Origin: WJMT01 sp964611275
GTDB lineage: Bacteria > Acidobacteriota > Aminicenantia > Aminicenantales > Aminicenantaceae
Assembly: GCA_964611275.1 (NCBI GenBank)
Contig: CAZSZS010000118.1
Location: forward strand, 1 to 19,122
Length of the DNA stretch: 19,122 nucleotides
Direction of reading: 5' to 3'
Under the pieces are notes generated by a model. That model saw only the letters and a list, made by a program, of their open reading frames with translations. It was not told the DNA's origin and ran no database searches. Of the stretch, positions 6,933-13,512 are shown one piece after another. The position numbers were made by a program, and so were the translations under genes. Numbering within the stretch: position 1 is the stretch's first letter; each line of letters opens with the position of its first letter.

Positions 6933-6933
6933 G
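6913..6933. promoter_or_regulatory. Second, degenerate HAIR-like site overlapping the dnaK -35
   Basis: The minus strand reads CTTGACA, 7 nt, ACTCACA. Each half matches 5 of 7 HAIR bases (CTTGA and ACTCA), with the correct 7-nt spacer. The left half contains the -35 hexamer, so protein binding here would exclude RNA polymerase. It is weaker than the downstream site and could be partly coincidental because -35 sequence is shared. Confidence 0.45.
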
Positions 6934-6954
6934 TATTTTTATAAGATTATTATA

Positions 6955-6991
6955 ATAAATAAAAAAGGCCTGCTTTCAGAGCAGGCCTTTT
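6955..6991 (-). terminator. Intrinsic terminator of the malic enzyme gene
   Basis: A perfect 12-bp stem AAAAGGCCTGCT / AGCAGGCCTTTT (6963-6974, 6980-6991) with a 5-nt loop is followed on the minus strand by TTTTTTATTT. It lies 22 nt after the malic enzyme stop codon and separates that unit from the dnaK promoter region. Confidence 0.93.
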
Positions 6992-7012
6992 CGATTACGA
7001 TCTTTTAATGAC

Positions 7013-8365
7013 TTACTTGTCCGGATCTATAATGAACTTTTCTTTCATTAAGAGCTGGACTTCTTCTCTGGCCTTCTTTATGGTTTTTGCTGCCATTTCA
7101 TATCTTTCTTCTTTGGGAAGATCTAACCGCGCAACTCCTTGTTCAATCGCCTTCGTTCCGACTCTCACGGCTTCTCTAGGAAAAACTTCCCATTGATCCA
7201 TATTGGGTACTATATAGTCTTCATTGAGCCCTTTGTCCTCAGCGACCTGAGCGAGTTCTTTAGCTGCTTCTATGCACATCTCGTCTGTTATTTTCTTTGC
7301 TCTCACATCAAGAGTCCCTCTGAATATTCCTGGAAATCCGAGTGAATTATTAACCTGGTTAGGAAAATCCGACCTTCCGGTCGCCACAATTCTTGCTCCG
7401 GCTTCTTTGGCTTCCCACGGCCATATTTCCGGGATAGGATTGGCTTCAGCAAAAACAATCGAATCGTCCGCCATGCCTTCTACCCATTCTTTTTTAATGA
7501 CTCCGGGTCCCGATTTGGATGCGGAAATCAGCACATCAGCATCTTTCATGGCCTCAGGGGTGCCTCCGGTGATTCCCTTTGTATTTGTAATCTCGCAAAT
7601 ATGCCATTTTTCTTTATACTTTTCTTTGAGTGTTTCTCTGTCTTCACGGTCTCTGTAAAGGATTCCCTTTGAATCGACCTGAATGATGTTTCCTGCTGTG
7701 ACTCCGGCTGAAATGATCAAGCGGGCTATGGCTATATTAGCAGCACCAGCTCCTATGAGGGCGACTCTCACATCTTTAATGTCTTTTTTGACTATTTTTA
7801 ATGCGTTTATGAGGCCCGCCACTGTGACGCAGGCGGTTCCCTGCTGGTCATCATGCCAGATGGGAATTCGGCATTCCTCACGAAGCGTATCCAGGATCTC
7901 AAAACATTTCGGATGAGATATATCCTCAAGATTTACTCCTCCAAAAGTTGGCTGAAGGAGTTTTACCGTATTGATGATTTCTTTCGGATCCTTTGTGTCA
8001 AGCATTATGGGGAAAGCGTCCACTCCGCCTAAGTATTTGTAAAGAAGTGCTTTTCCTTCCATAACAGGAAGGCCCGCCTCTGGTCCGATATCACCCAGCC
8101 CTAGAACCCTTGTTCCATCAGATACAACAGCGACAAAATTTCCTTTATTCGTCAGTTCATAGACTTTGTCTCTGTCCTTTTCTATCTCTCTACAGGGACT
8201 GGCCACCCCTGGTGTGTACCAAATCGCAAAATCATTGAAATCTCTGATTCTGCATTTTGGAAGAACCATGATTTTCCCTTTATAAAAAGGGTGTAATCTC
8301 ATTGCATCCTTTGAAGGCTCTTCAGCCTTTGCCAGGAGTTGTTCGACCGTAACTTCTTTGCTCAT
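7013..8365 (-). CDS. Malic enzyme (malate dehydrogenase, decarboxylating)
   Basis: This 450-residue protein interconverts malate and pyruvate plus CO2 with NAD(P). The catalytic Tyr is in YTPGVA (Y50) and the catalytic Lys in MEGKALLYK (K105). Metal ligands are in NLEDISHPK (E147, D148) and IWHDDQQGT (D172/D173). The nucleotide-binding Rossmann loop is ALIGAGAAN (about 202-210), with Asp at the end of the next strand (VDSKG), which may favour NAD. The length fits the short bacterial form; the C-terminal phosphotransacetylase-like domain of MaeB is absent. A ribosome binding site (AAAAGGAG) precedes the ATG. It is transcribed alone, with its own promoter (8470-8497) and terminator. It links the C4 acids of the TCA cycle with pyruvate; the cofactor choice is not certain. 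Confidence 0.95.
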   Translation of the reverse strand: MSKEVTVEQLLAKAEEPSKDAMRLHPFYKGKIMVLPKCRIRDFNDFAIWYTPGVASPCREIEKDRDKVYELTNKGNFVAVVSDGTRVLGLGDIGPEAGLPVMEGKALLYKYLGGVDAFPIMLDTKDPKEIINTVKLLQPTFGGVNLEDISHPKCFEILDTLREECRIPIWHDDQQGTACVTVAGLINALKIVKKDIKDVRVALIGAGAANIAIARLIISAGVTAGNIIQVDSKGILYRDREDRETLKEKYKEKWHICEITNTKGITGGTPEAMKDADVLISASKSGPGVIKKEWVEGMADDSIVFAEANPIPEIWPWEAKEAGARIVATGRSDFPNQVNNSLGFPGIFRGTLDVRAKKITDEMCIEAAKELAQVAEDKGLNEDYIVPNMDQWEVFPREAVRVGTKAIEQGVARLDLPKEERYEMAAKTIKKAREEVQLLMKEKFIIDPDK

Positions 8366-8469
8366 TATAATGCTCCTTTTCTTTAGAGGTGTACCTTATT
8401 TCGCCTCTTTTATTATTTGTTTATTATAATATAAGAACTATCGTCTTTTTAATCTCGCTTAACGAGTAA

Positions 8470-8497
8470 ATTATAAACTTAATCATACCTAAGTCAA
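8470..8497 (-). promoter_or_regulatory. Promoter of the malic enzyme gene
   Basis: The minus strand has TTGACT (8497-8492), a 16-nt spacer and a perfect TATAAT (8475-8470), about 105 nt upstream of the ATG. A small CTCG-N5-CGAG hairpin (8453-8465) would fall close to the transcript start. The -35 lies in one copy of an 11-nt direct repeat. Confidence 0.65.
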
Positions 8498-8516
8498 GTC
8501 CTTATCTAAGTCAAGT
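8489..8516. repeat. Tandem 11-nt direct repeat at the malic enzyme -35
   Basis: CTAAGTCAAGT occurs at 8489-8499 and 8506-8516, a 17-nt period. On the minus strand each copy contains TTGACT, so either there are two alternative -35 boxes or a regulator binds direct half-sites. Only two copies are seen. Confidence 0.6.
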
Positions 8517-8647
8517 TATTAGCCTGTAATATTCATGATCCAAAGTCATAAATCTTTATGAAATTCAGGTTAGCTGAAGCAACATTGAAGATTTAGCCTT
8601 AGGATGCATGAATGAGATCCTGGTTATTCACGAACCGAGGTTGCTGC
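8517..8647. other. Non-coding spacer without recognised signal
   Basis: No convincing open frame, RNA fold or promoter was recognised here. It forms part of the 585-nt gap between the malic enzyme start and the AICAR transformylase stop. The rest of that gap is covered by the promoter, direct repeat, palindrome and inverted-repeat element listed separately. Confidence 0.4.
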
Positions 8648-8735
8648 GTCATTGCGAACCACGAAGTGATGAAGCAATCTCATCCGGAAACGAAGCATCG
8701 TGAGATCACCACGTCGCTCCGCTCCTCGTGATGAC
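8648..8735. repeat. REP-like palindromic repeat
   Basis: Two 35-nt arms face each other across 18 nt. The left arm (8648-8682) begins GTCATTGCGAACCACGAAG and ends GCAATCTCA. The right arm (8701-8735) begins TGAGATCACC and ends CTCCTCGTGATGAC. The arms agree at 22 of 35 positions when folded. The sequence is close to the GTCATTGCGAGGAGCGAAGC-type dispersed palindromes found between genes in many unrelated bacteria. It is GC-richer than its surroundings, and its mismatched arms suggest an old or chimeric copy. Confidence 0.65.
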
Positions 8736-8807
8736 ATTACGCTGTGGTCCTTCACCGCGAATGCCCTGCAACAATGCAGATGCTGTGAGATCGGCTCGCC
8801 TGTAAGG

Positions 8808-8931
8808 TAAAATCAGCCTGCATTAAATTTAAATGCAAAACAGAAATAAAGAGACAGACTTTGTTTGTTGACATAATGACATTAAAAGACAGTATATCAT
8901 GAGATAGTAAGGAACATGTAGGCTGATTTTA
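8808..8931. repeat. Short element bounded by 16-bp inverted repeats (MITE-like candidate)
   Basis: TAAAATCAGCCTGCAT (8808-8823) and ATGTAGGCTGATTTTA (8916-8931) are inverted copies with one mismatch, enclosing 92 AT-rich non-coding bases. Both outer ends read TA, as expected if a TA target had been duplicated. No coding sequence lies inside. It could instead be a long-range RNA stem downstream of the AICAR transformylase gene. Confidence 0.5.
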
Positions 8932-8950
8932 TGAATAGTCAGGATAGATG

Positions 8951-10030
8951 CTATCGGTGAAGAAAGCATCTTTCGCTGTCTTTCTGGTCAGGACTTTTTG
9001 TGGCGATCATTGACAGGCCGAGTTCATCTGCCTTCTCAATAACAAGTTTATCGTTCACAGAACCGAGTGGAAAAACAATGGCTGTTATACCGCTTTCTGC
9101 TGCGAGCTCCACAACATCCGGAAAAGGCATGAAAGCATCGGAGGCAAGAACACACTGGTCCGGGCCATAACCTCTTTTGGAAAGCCTGATAGCATCTTCC
9201 GCCGCATCAATCCTGCTTCTCTGTCCTGAACCGATACCATGGACTTTGTCTTTTTTCCCGATGATAACAGCGTTTGATCTCGTGAAACAGGCCACATTCC
9301 AGTTAAAAACAGCTGCTTCTATCTCATCTGAAGTGGCTTTTCTTTGTGAGACGACTTCCATTTGATTCCCTGATCTTATTCTTGAGTCAAATCTTTGTTG
9401 AACAAGAAGTCCGCCTGCCACACGCTTGAATTCAATATTATTGTCTATGCTGGATTCATATAAAGAAGAGCCCATTTTAATGATCCTGAGAGGTTTTCTG
9501 GTCGAGAGGACTTCCAAAGCTTTTTCGGTGAAATCAGGAGCGTACACGACCTCAATGACCCTCCCCTTTTCAATTATGATTTCAGCTAATTCTTCGGTCA
9601 CCGTATAATTAAAAACATCCACGCTTCCGAAATTGGATAAAGGATCGCATTTCCATGCCTTTGTATACACTTCTTCTGGCCTATCTCCCATAGCCACTCC
9701 ACTCGGCATTTCATGCTTGACGAGCACACATATTTTTTTGTCCTTGAATATGGACGAGAGTTTTCTTACCAGCCTCTGGCCCAGATCCATATCAGCTACA
9801 TTAATGTAGCTCAGGCCTTTAGTGCCTTTTTTAAGGACCTCAAGTGTGGACATATTGGGTCCTGATGCGCCTTGTTCCTGATAAAAAGCAGCCGGATATC
9901 CCGGGTTTTCCCCATACCTCATAGACTCTTTTTTTATAAAAAGCGTATCCCCCATCCTTATTCTATCAGGAAAACCCTCTTCCACCTTTGTTCTGTACTG
10001 CTGTCTGGTTTGTTTATCGAATTTTTCCAT
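8951..10030 (-). CDS. Stand-alone AICAR transformylase (PurH C-terminal domain only)
   Basis: This protein formylates AICAR to FAICAR with 10-formyl-tetrahydrofolate, the penultimate step of IMP synthesis. The 359 residues correspond to the transformylase half of PurH. Visible signatures are MRYGENP (37-43), the catalytic Lys-His pair in VKHEMPSGVA (K105, H106), RVAGGLLVQQ (203-212), NWNVACFTRSNAV (243-255), GSGQRSRIDA (267-276) and SDAFMPFPD (297-305). The N-terminal IMP cyclohydrolase domain of normal PurH is absent, and its activity is supplied by the PurO-like gene 3 nt upstream. Some usually conserved positions differ: RYGENPHQ is GENPGY here, and NPCG is MPSG. The family assignment is firm; catalytic efficiency is inferred. 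Confidence 0.92.
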   Translation of the reverse strand: MEKFDKQTRQQYRTKVEEGFPDRIRMGDTLFIKKESMRYGENPGYPAAFYQEQGASGPNMSTLEVLKKGTKGLSYINVADMDLGQRLVRKLSSIFKDKKICVLVKHEMPSGVAMGDRPEEVYTKAWKCDPLSNFGSVDVFNYTVTEELAEIIIEKGRVIEVVYAPDFTEKALEVLSTRKPLRIIKMGSSLYESSIDNNIEFKRVAGGLLVQQRFDSRIRSGNQMEVVSQRKATSDEIEAAVFNWNVACFTRSNAVIIGKKDKVHGIGSGQRSRIDAAEDAIRLSKRGYGPDQCVLASDAFMPFPDVVELAAESGITAIVFPLGSVNDKLVIEKADELGLSMIATKSPDQKDSERCFLHR

Positions 10031-10033
10031 CTC

Positions 10034-10771
10034 TTATCCACTCCTTTCTTGTCTGTTTACGATAGCGACATGGTTTTTTTTGAATTCTGGTTGTTGGGAA
10101 AAAACACATGCCAGAGCTACTCTGAAGTCAGCTTGATTTGGTTCCGGGCCGAGGGACCTATAGACATATCTGGCTGTTTCATCAGTATTTTTGAAGGGAA
10201 GATCTATGGACACGGGTTCTCCATTAAAAGACGGCAGTGGGTCTGCATTTTCCCCCTCATAAGTAGTGATATATTTTCCTTTTCCCGGAACTAAAGGGAA
10301 CTCAAAAAAATTTTTTAAGGTACTATTGTCTCCATCCCTTTTTATTATGCACAACGCTGCTTTTTTGCCGTTCAGCACACACCCGCTTATTCTTGGAGTA
10401 TAACTAGGGGCATCCGGCTCATAATCCCAGGATTTCAGAGACTCTGACAGAACAGGAACAGGATCGCATGAGATACTTATGTTCTTATGAATGTCATCTG
10501 TTTGTTTTCCATTGCTGACAGCTATCCCTGTGCTGATCCGGATGGCAGGATATACGAGAAGGTCCCTGTCCCCTTTTCTCAGCTCTTCTTCATCAGTAGG
10601 CTCTACAAATGCACTCCCCTCAGAATACTCTATTTTTCTTGCCTGGCTCGATGAAGAACGGCCTGTCACAGCATAGAGAACAATGACATGACGATCCGAA
10701 TGATCCTTTCCAATTATGATGATTCTTCCCGGATACGGCAAATTTTTAAACCCTTTTCTGTGACCGTTCAT
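10034..10771 (-). CDS. purO: Archaeal-type IMP cyclohydrolase (PurO family)
   Basis: The 245-residue protein matches the PurO/IMP_cyclohyd fold by its N-terminal pattern YPGRIIIIGK, then VIVLYAVTGRSSSSQARKI, and by central segments such as YTPRISGCVLNGKKAALCII and KGKYITTYEG. PurO closes FAICAR to IMP, the last step of de novo purine synthesis, and is unrelated in fold to the PurH cyclohydrolase domain. The stand-alone AICAR transformylase directly downstream, which lacks a cyclohydrolase domain, strongly supports this role. Start ATG 10771 has only a weak AAGAAA-type ribosome binding site, but no other in-frame start precedes the conserved N-terminus. The family is best known from archaea and is less common in bacteria, so ancient transfer is possible. 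Active-site residues were not checked against a structure. Confidence 0.82.
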   Translation of the reverse strand: MNGHRKGFKNLPYPGRIIIIGKDHSDRHVIVLYAVTGRSSSSQARKIEYSEGSAFVEPTDEEELRKGDRDLLVYPAIRISTGIAVSNGKQTDDIHKNISISCDPVPVLSESLKSWDYEPDAPSYTPRISGCVLNGKKAALCIIKRDGDNSTLKNFFEFPLVPGKGKYITTYEGENADPLPSFNGEPVSIDLPFKNTDETARYVYRSLGPEPNQADFRVALACVFSQQPEFKKNHVAIVNRQERSG

Positions 10772-10798
10772 TTTCTTATGATTTTCACTTGTGTAAAA

Positions 10799-10827
10799 AA
10801 AATATCACAGTTTCATTCATATATCAA
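10799..10827 (-). promoter_or_regulatory. Weak promoter candidate for the purO operon
   Basis: The minus strand has TTGATA (10827-10822), 17 nt, then TATTTT (10804-10799). This matches 5 of 6 and 4 of 6 consensus bases with ideal spacing and a leader of about 20 nt. No purine riboswitch or PurR box was recognised in this 108-nt divergent spacer. Confidence 0.3.
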
Positions 10828-10879
10828 TTGAATAATCCAGGTTTATAAATGACCGATTTTAATGTAGAATAAAAATATA

Positions 10880-11611
10880 ATGGAAAAACACAAACCTCCA
10901 GTAAAAGCGTACAAAAATTTGGAATTTTTAAACTCCAGAGAGGCAAGAGTCATAAGGATCTTAAGTGAATACATGGAACCTTTAAAAAGGCTCAGAGATT
11001 TTAAAATCAACAATACGGTTCTCTTCTTTGGATCAGCAAGAATAAATCCGAAGAGCAGCGGTTCCAAACTCGTCCCGTATTACAGGGAAGCCGAAAAACT
11101 GGCTTTTAAGCTTGCCAAATGGGCCTGTGAATTAAAGAAAAACGGCAAAAATTTTGTCATCTGCACCGGAGGCGGAGGCGGGTTTATGGAAGCAGCTAAT
11201 AAAGGCGCATCCAGGGCCGGCGGAAAATCGATTGGAATGAACATATCTCTCCCTGAAGAACAGAATCCGAACCATTTTATTTCTCCAGAACTCTGCTTTG
11301 AATTTCACTATTTTTTTATGCGCAAGTTCTGGCTGGCATACAAAGCCAAAGCTATTGTGGCCTTTCCGGGCGGTTTCGGAACTCTTGATGAAATATTTGA
11401 AATTTTAACCCTGGTCCAAACCGGGAAAGTATGTAAAGATGATATTTATATTATGCTTTATGGAGAAAAATACTGGAAAGAAATCATTGATTTTGATGCT
11501 CTGGCCAGACACAAAACCATATCACCAGAGGATTTGGGCCTTTTTCATTTTTGTTCAGACCCCGAGGAAGCTTTCTTGGCCTTAAAAGAAAGTTTGATCA
11601 AGCATCTATAA
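10880..11611 (+). CDS. LOG-family protein (nucleoside 5'-monophosphate phosphoribohydrolase-like)
   Basis: The 243-residue cytoplasmic protein has a Rossmann-like fold with TVLFFGSARI (46-55), GGGGGFMEAANKGA (97-110) and the signature PGGFGTLDE (163-171). The catalytic-type Arg lies in FMRKF (about 148). LOG proteins cleave nucleotide 5'-monophosphates, releasing the base and ribose 5-phosphate; the plant members activate cytokinins. The family is often mislabelled 'lysine decarboxylase'. The roughly 40-residue N-terminal helical extension is typical of the larger bacterial subgroup. It is divergent from the purO operon, so a link to nucleotide turnover is possible but unproven. No strong ribosome binding site precedes the ATG. 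Confidence 0.85.
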   Translation: MEKHKPPVKAYKNLEFLNSREARVIRILSEYMEPLKRLRDFKINNTVLFFGSARINPKSSGSKLVPYYREAEKLAFKLAKWACELKKNGKNFVICTGGGGGFMEAANKGASRAGGKSIGMNISLPEEQNPNHFISPELCFEFHYFFMRKFWLAYKAKAIVAFPGGFGTLDEIFEILTLVQTGKVCKDDIYIMLYGEKYWKEIIDFDALARHKTISPEDLGLFHFCSDPEEAFLALKESLIKHL

Positions 11612-11687
11612 GCATTGAATTTGAATAGAATTTCATCCCAAAAGGTGATTGATTTACACATTTTATTTTGCAAAACTAGTAACAGTC

Positions 11688-12347
11688 ATGAACCAAAGAC
11701 CTAACCCCCCCTCGATTTTTATGCTTTTAGCTGTGGTAATGATCAGCCTTTCTTCCTGCAGCCGGAATCAGTTCAAAACCACTCCTGCTGTCATGACCGG
11801 AAGGGCTTCGTGGTACGGGCCCAATTTCCATGGAAAGACCACTTCCAGTCAAGAGATCTTTGACATGTATGATATGACCGCTGCTCATAAGACCCTTCCT
11901 TTTGGAACGTATGTTATGGTCACAAATCTCAAAAACGGCAGGTCTGTAAAAGTTAGGATCAACGACAGAGGTCCTTTTATCAGGGGAAGAGTGATCGATC
12001 TTTCTTATGCCGCGGCAAAGGTCTTGGGTATGGTCGGTCCGGGTGTTGTGCCTGTCCGCATCGAGATCCTCTCTGATATGTCCGTTGATGAAGATAGGCA
12101 GGAGTTTGCGGTCCAGGTCGGAGCGTTTGTGGTCAAAAAGAATGCGGAAGCCTTAAAGGCCAGGTTGGACAAAAAATACCGTAACGTCTATATATCACAA
12201 TTCACAACAACAAACAGAGTGTATTACAGAGTCAGATTATCCTTTGATTCTAAAAGTGCCGCGCTCGAAACAGCAAAGGATTTGCAAAAACAAAACTTTA
12301 AGGTCTTTATTGTAGAGTTCCATGATAAAAACAGCGCTGAGAGATAA
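11688..12347 (+). CDS. rlpA: RlpA-like lipoprotein with DPBB and SPOR domains
   Basis: The predicted lipoprotein begins MNQRPNPPSIFMLLAVVMI and ends its signal at the lipobox LSSC. A double-psi beta-barrel follows, with ASWYGPNFHGKTTSSQE, AHKTLPFGTYVMVTNLKNG and the hallmark INDRGPFIRGRVIDLSYAAA. A C-terminal SPOR domain (FAVQVGAF to about VFIVEF) completes the protein. Some RlpA proteins are lytic transglycosylases cutting denuded peptidoglycan at the septum; SPOR binds such glycan. The protein is likely anchored in the outer membrane. An in-frame TTG at 11649 would add 13 residues, but its AAAGGTG lies too close, and the ATG at 11688 gives a better signal peptide; neither has an ideal ribosome binding site. 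It ends 2 nt from the convergent hydrolase gene. Confidence 0.9.
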   Translation: MNQRPNPPSIFMLLAVVMISLSSCSRNQFKTTPAVMTGRASWYGPNFHGKTTSSQEIFDMYDMTAAHKTLPFGTYVMVTNLKNGRSVKVRINDRGPFIRGRVIDLSYAAAKVLGMVGPGVVPVRIEILSDMSVDEDRQEFAVQVGAFVVKKNAEALKARLDKKYRNVYISQFTTTNRVYYRVRLSFDSKSAALETAKDLQKQNFKVFIVEFHDKNSAER

Positions 12348-12349
12348 AT

Positions 12350-13408
12350 TTATTTCTGACTCTTCGCAAAAAGGTAGGCACATTCACTGAGTCTGTTTTC
12401 TTTTCCATCATGAACAGCAAACCGACTTCCTTTCCACAGGGAAGCAGATCCATACTCACCTTTTTTATTGAGTGCATAAAAATTCAAACCAAAAACCGGA
12501 CGTCCGTTCTCATCTAGATATCTCGGCCATAACTTTGCTTTTTCAGAGATTCTGACCAATGCTCTGATGCACGCTTCCTCAGGGGAATGCCCCTGTCGCA
12601 TAAACTCAACGACCGCATTGCTCCCACATGTGAGGATGTTCGCTTCCCCGAGCCCTGTGGATCCGGCAGCCCCTATGTCATTATCCACATACAATCCGGC
12701 TCCTATGATCGGTGAGTCGCCTACTCTTCCTGGTATTTTAAAGAAAAAACCGCTTGTGGTCGTAACACCTGCCATATCTCCCTTTGCATCTAAGGCACAG
12801 CAGTTGATGGTCCCGTGAGAATCCAGAGCTGCTCGCAGATCCGCATCCATTTTTTTGGACGCGGACGGCAACCAAAAATCCGAATCCGAAAGCATCTCTT
12901 TTCTTTTTAACCATATTTCCCTCGACCTATCAGTAAGAAGGTTTTCCTGTTTAAAACCATGGCTTTGAGCAAATCGAAGCGCTCCTTTCCCTGCAATAAG
13001 GACGTGAGCGGTCCTTTCCATAACCAGTTTAGCGACTTTCGATGGGTTTTTTATGTTTCTCAGACCCGCCACAGCTCCTGCATTATGAGTGGGGCCGTGC
13101 ATAACCGATGAATCCAGTTCAACCACTCCGTCTTCATTAGGAAGCCCTCCGTAACCGACCGATATATCCTCTGGGTCGTTTTCAACAATATTCACACCGG
13201 CTATTACGGCATCAAGGGGATCGCTCCCTTCATAAATCATTTTCATAGCTTTTTCCGTGGCCTTTAATCCATTCTCACTGGATATAACAACCGGTCTGTT
13301 CTGTGTTTTCTCCGGCGGGATGATTTTGTTTGTGCCCGGAATGAATGAAGCGGCACTAAGGCCTATTCCTGTCTTAATGAATTTTCGTCGGGATATACTA
13401 TGAGTCAT
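12350..13408 (-). CDS. Tat-exported glycosylasparaginase-family Ntn hydrolase
   Basis: The 352-residue protein starts with a twin-arginine signal (SRRKFIK followed by a hydrophobic stretch). The body matches the asparaginase type 2 family, which self-cleaves to expose a nucleophilic Thr. Here the HGTINCCALDAKGDMAGVT segment places it at T200; family members usually have HDTIGM, so the residue before Thr is Gly instead of Asp. The following TTTSG, RVGDSPIIGAGLYVDN and AAGSTGLGE segments fit substrate-binding loops. It would hydrolyse N4-(beta-GlcNAc)-L-asparagine from glycoproteins, or isoaspartyl/asparagine substrates, outside the cytoplasm. A near-perfect ribosome binding site (AAAGGAGGT, 7 nt spacing) implies high translation. 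It is divergent from the MFS gene. Confidence 0.9.
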   Translation of the reverse strand: MTHSISRRKFIKTGIGLSAASFIPGTNKIIPPEKTQNRPVVISSENGLKATEKAMKMIYEGSDPLDAVIAGVNIVENDPEDISVGYGGLPNEDGVVELDSSVMHGPTHNAGAVAGLRNIKNPSKVAKLVMERTAHVLIAGKGALRFAQSHGFKQENLLTDRSREIWLKRKEMLSDSDFWLPSASKKMDADLRAALDSHGTINCCALDAKGDMAGVTTTSGFFFKIPGRVGDSPIIGAGLYVDNDIGAAGSTGLGEANILTCGSNAVVEFMRQGHSPEEACIRALVRISEKAKLWPRYLDENGRPVFGLNFYALNKKGEYGSASLWKGSRFAVHDGKENRLSECAYLFAKSQK

Positions 13409-13468
13409 GTTTTTGACCTCCTTTCTCTTTTCAAATTACTTTATTTGTTGATTCTTTTCAATCCTGGT

Positions 13469-13497
13469 TTGACAGGTCCTCTATAGTTTAGTATAAG
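13469..13497 (+). promoter_or_regulatory. Promoter of the MFS transporter gene
   Basis: A perfect TTGACA (13469-13474), 17 nt, then TATAAG (13492-13497). Transcription would start near 13504, only about 9 nt before the ATG, so the mRNA is almost leaderless. Confidence 0.7.
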
Positions 13498-13512
13498 GTT
13501 TTTTTTCAGACT

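Noticed and set aside
6854..6960. CIRCE element ahead of dnaK
   Set aside because: No TTAGCACTC-N9-GAGTGCTAA pattern is present; the inverted repeats fit HAIR instead.
9085..9297. Minus-strand 70-codon frame inside the AICAR transformylase gene
   Set aside because: It overlaps a strongly conserved gene in another frame and shows no motif of its own.
10772..10879. Purine riboswitch or PurR box ahead of the purO operon
   Set aside because: The 108-nt spacer is AT-rich with no recognisable three-way junction or PurR palindrome, and the predicted leader is only about 20 nt.
10880..11611. Lysine decarboxylase
   Set aside because: The PGGFGTLDE signature belongs to the LOG family; the decarboxylase label is a common carry-over error and no PLP site is present.
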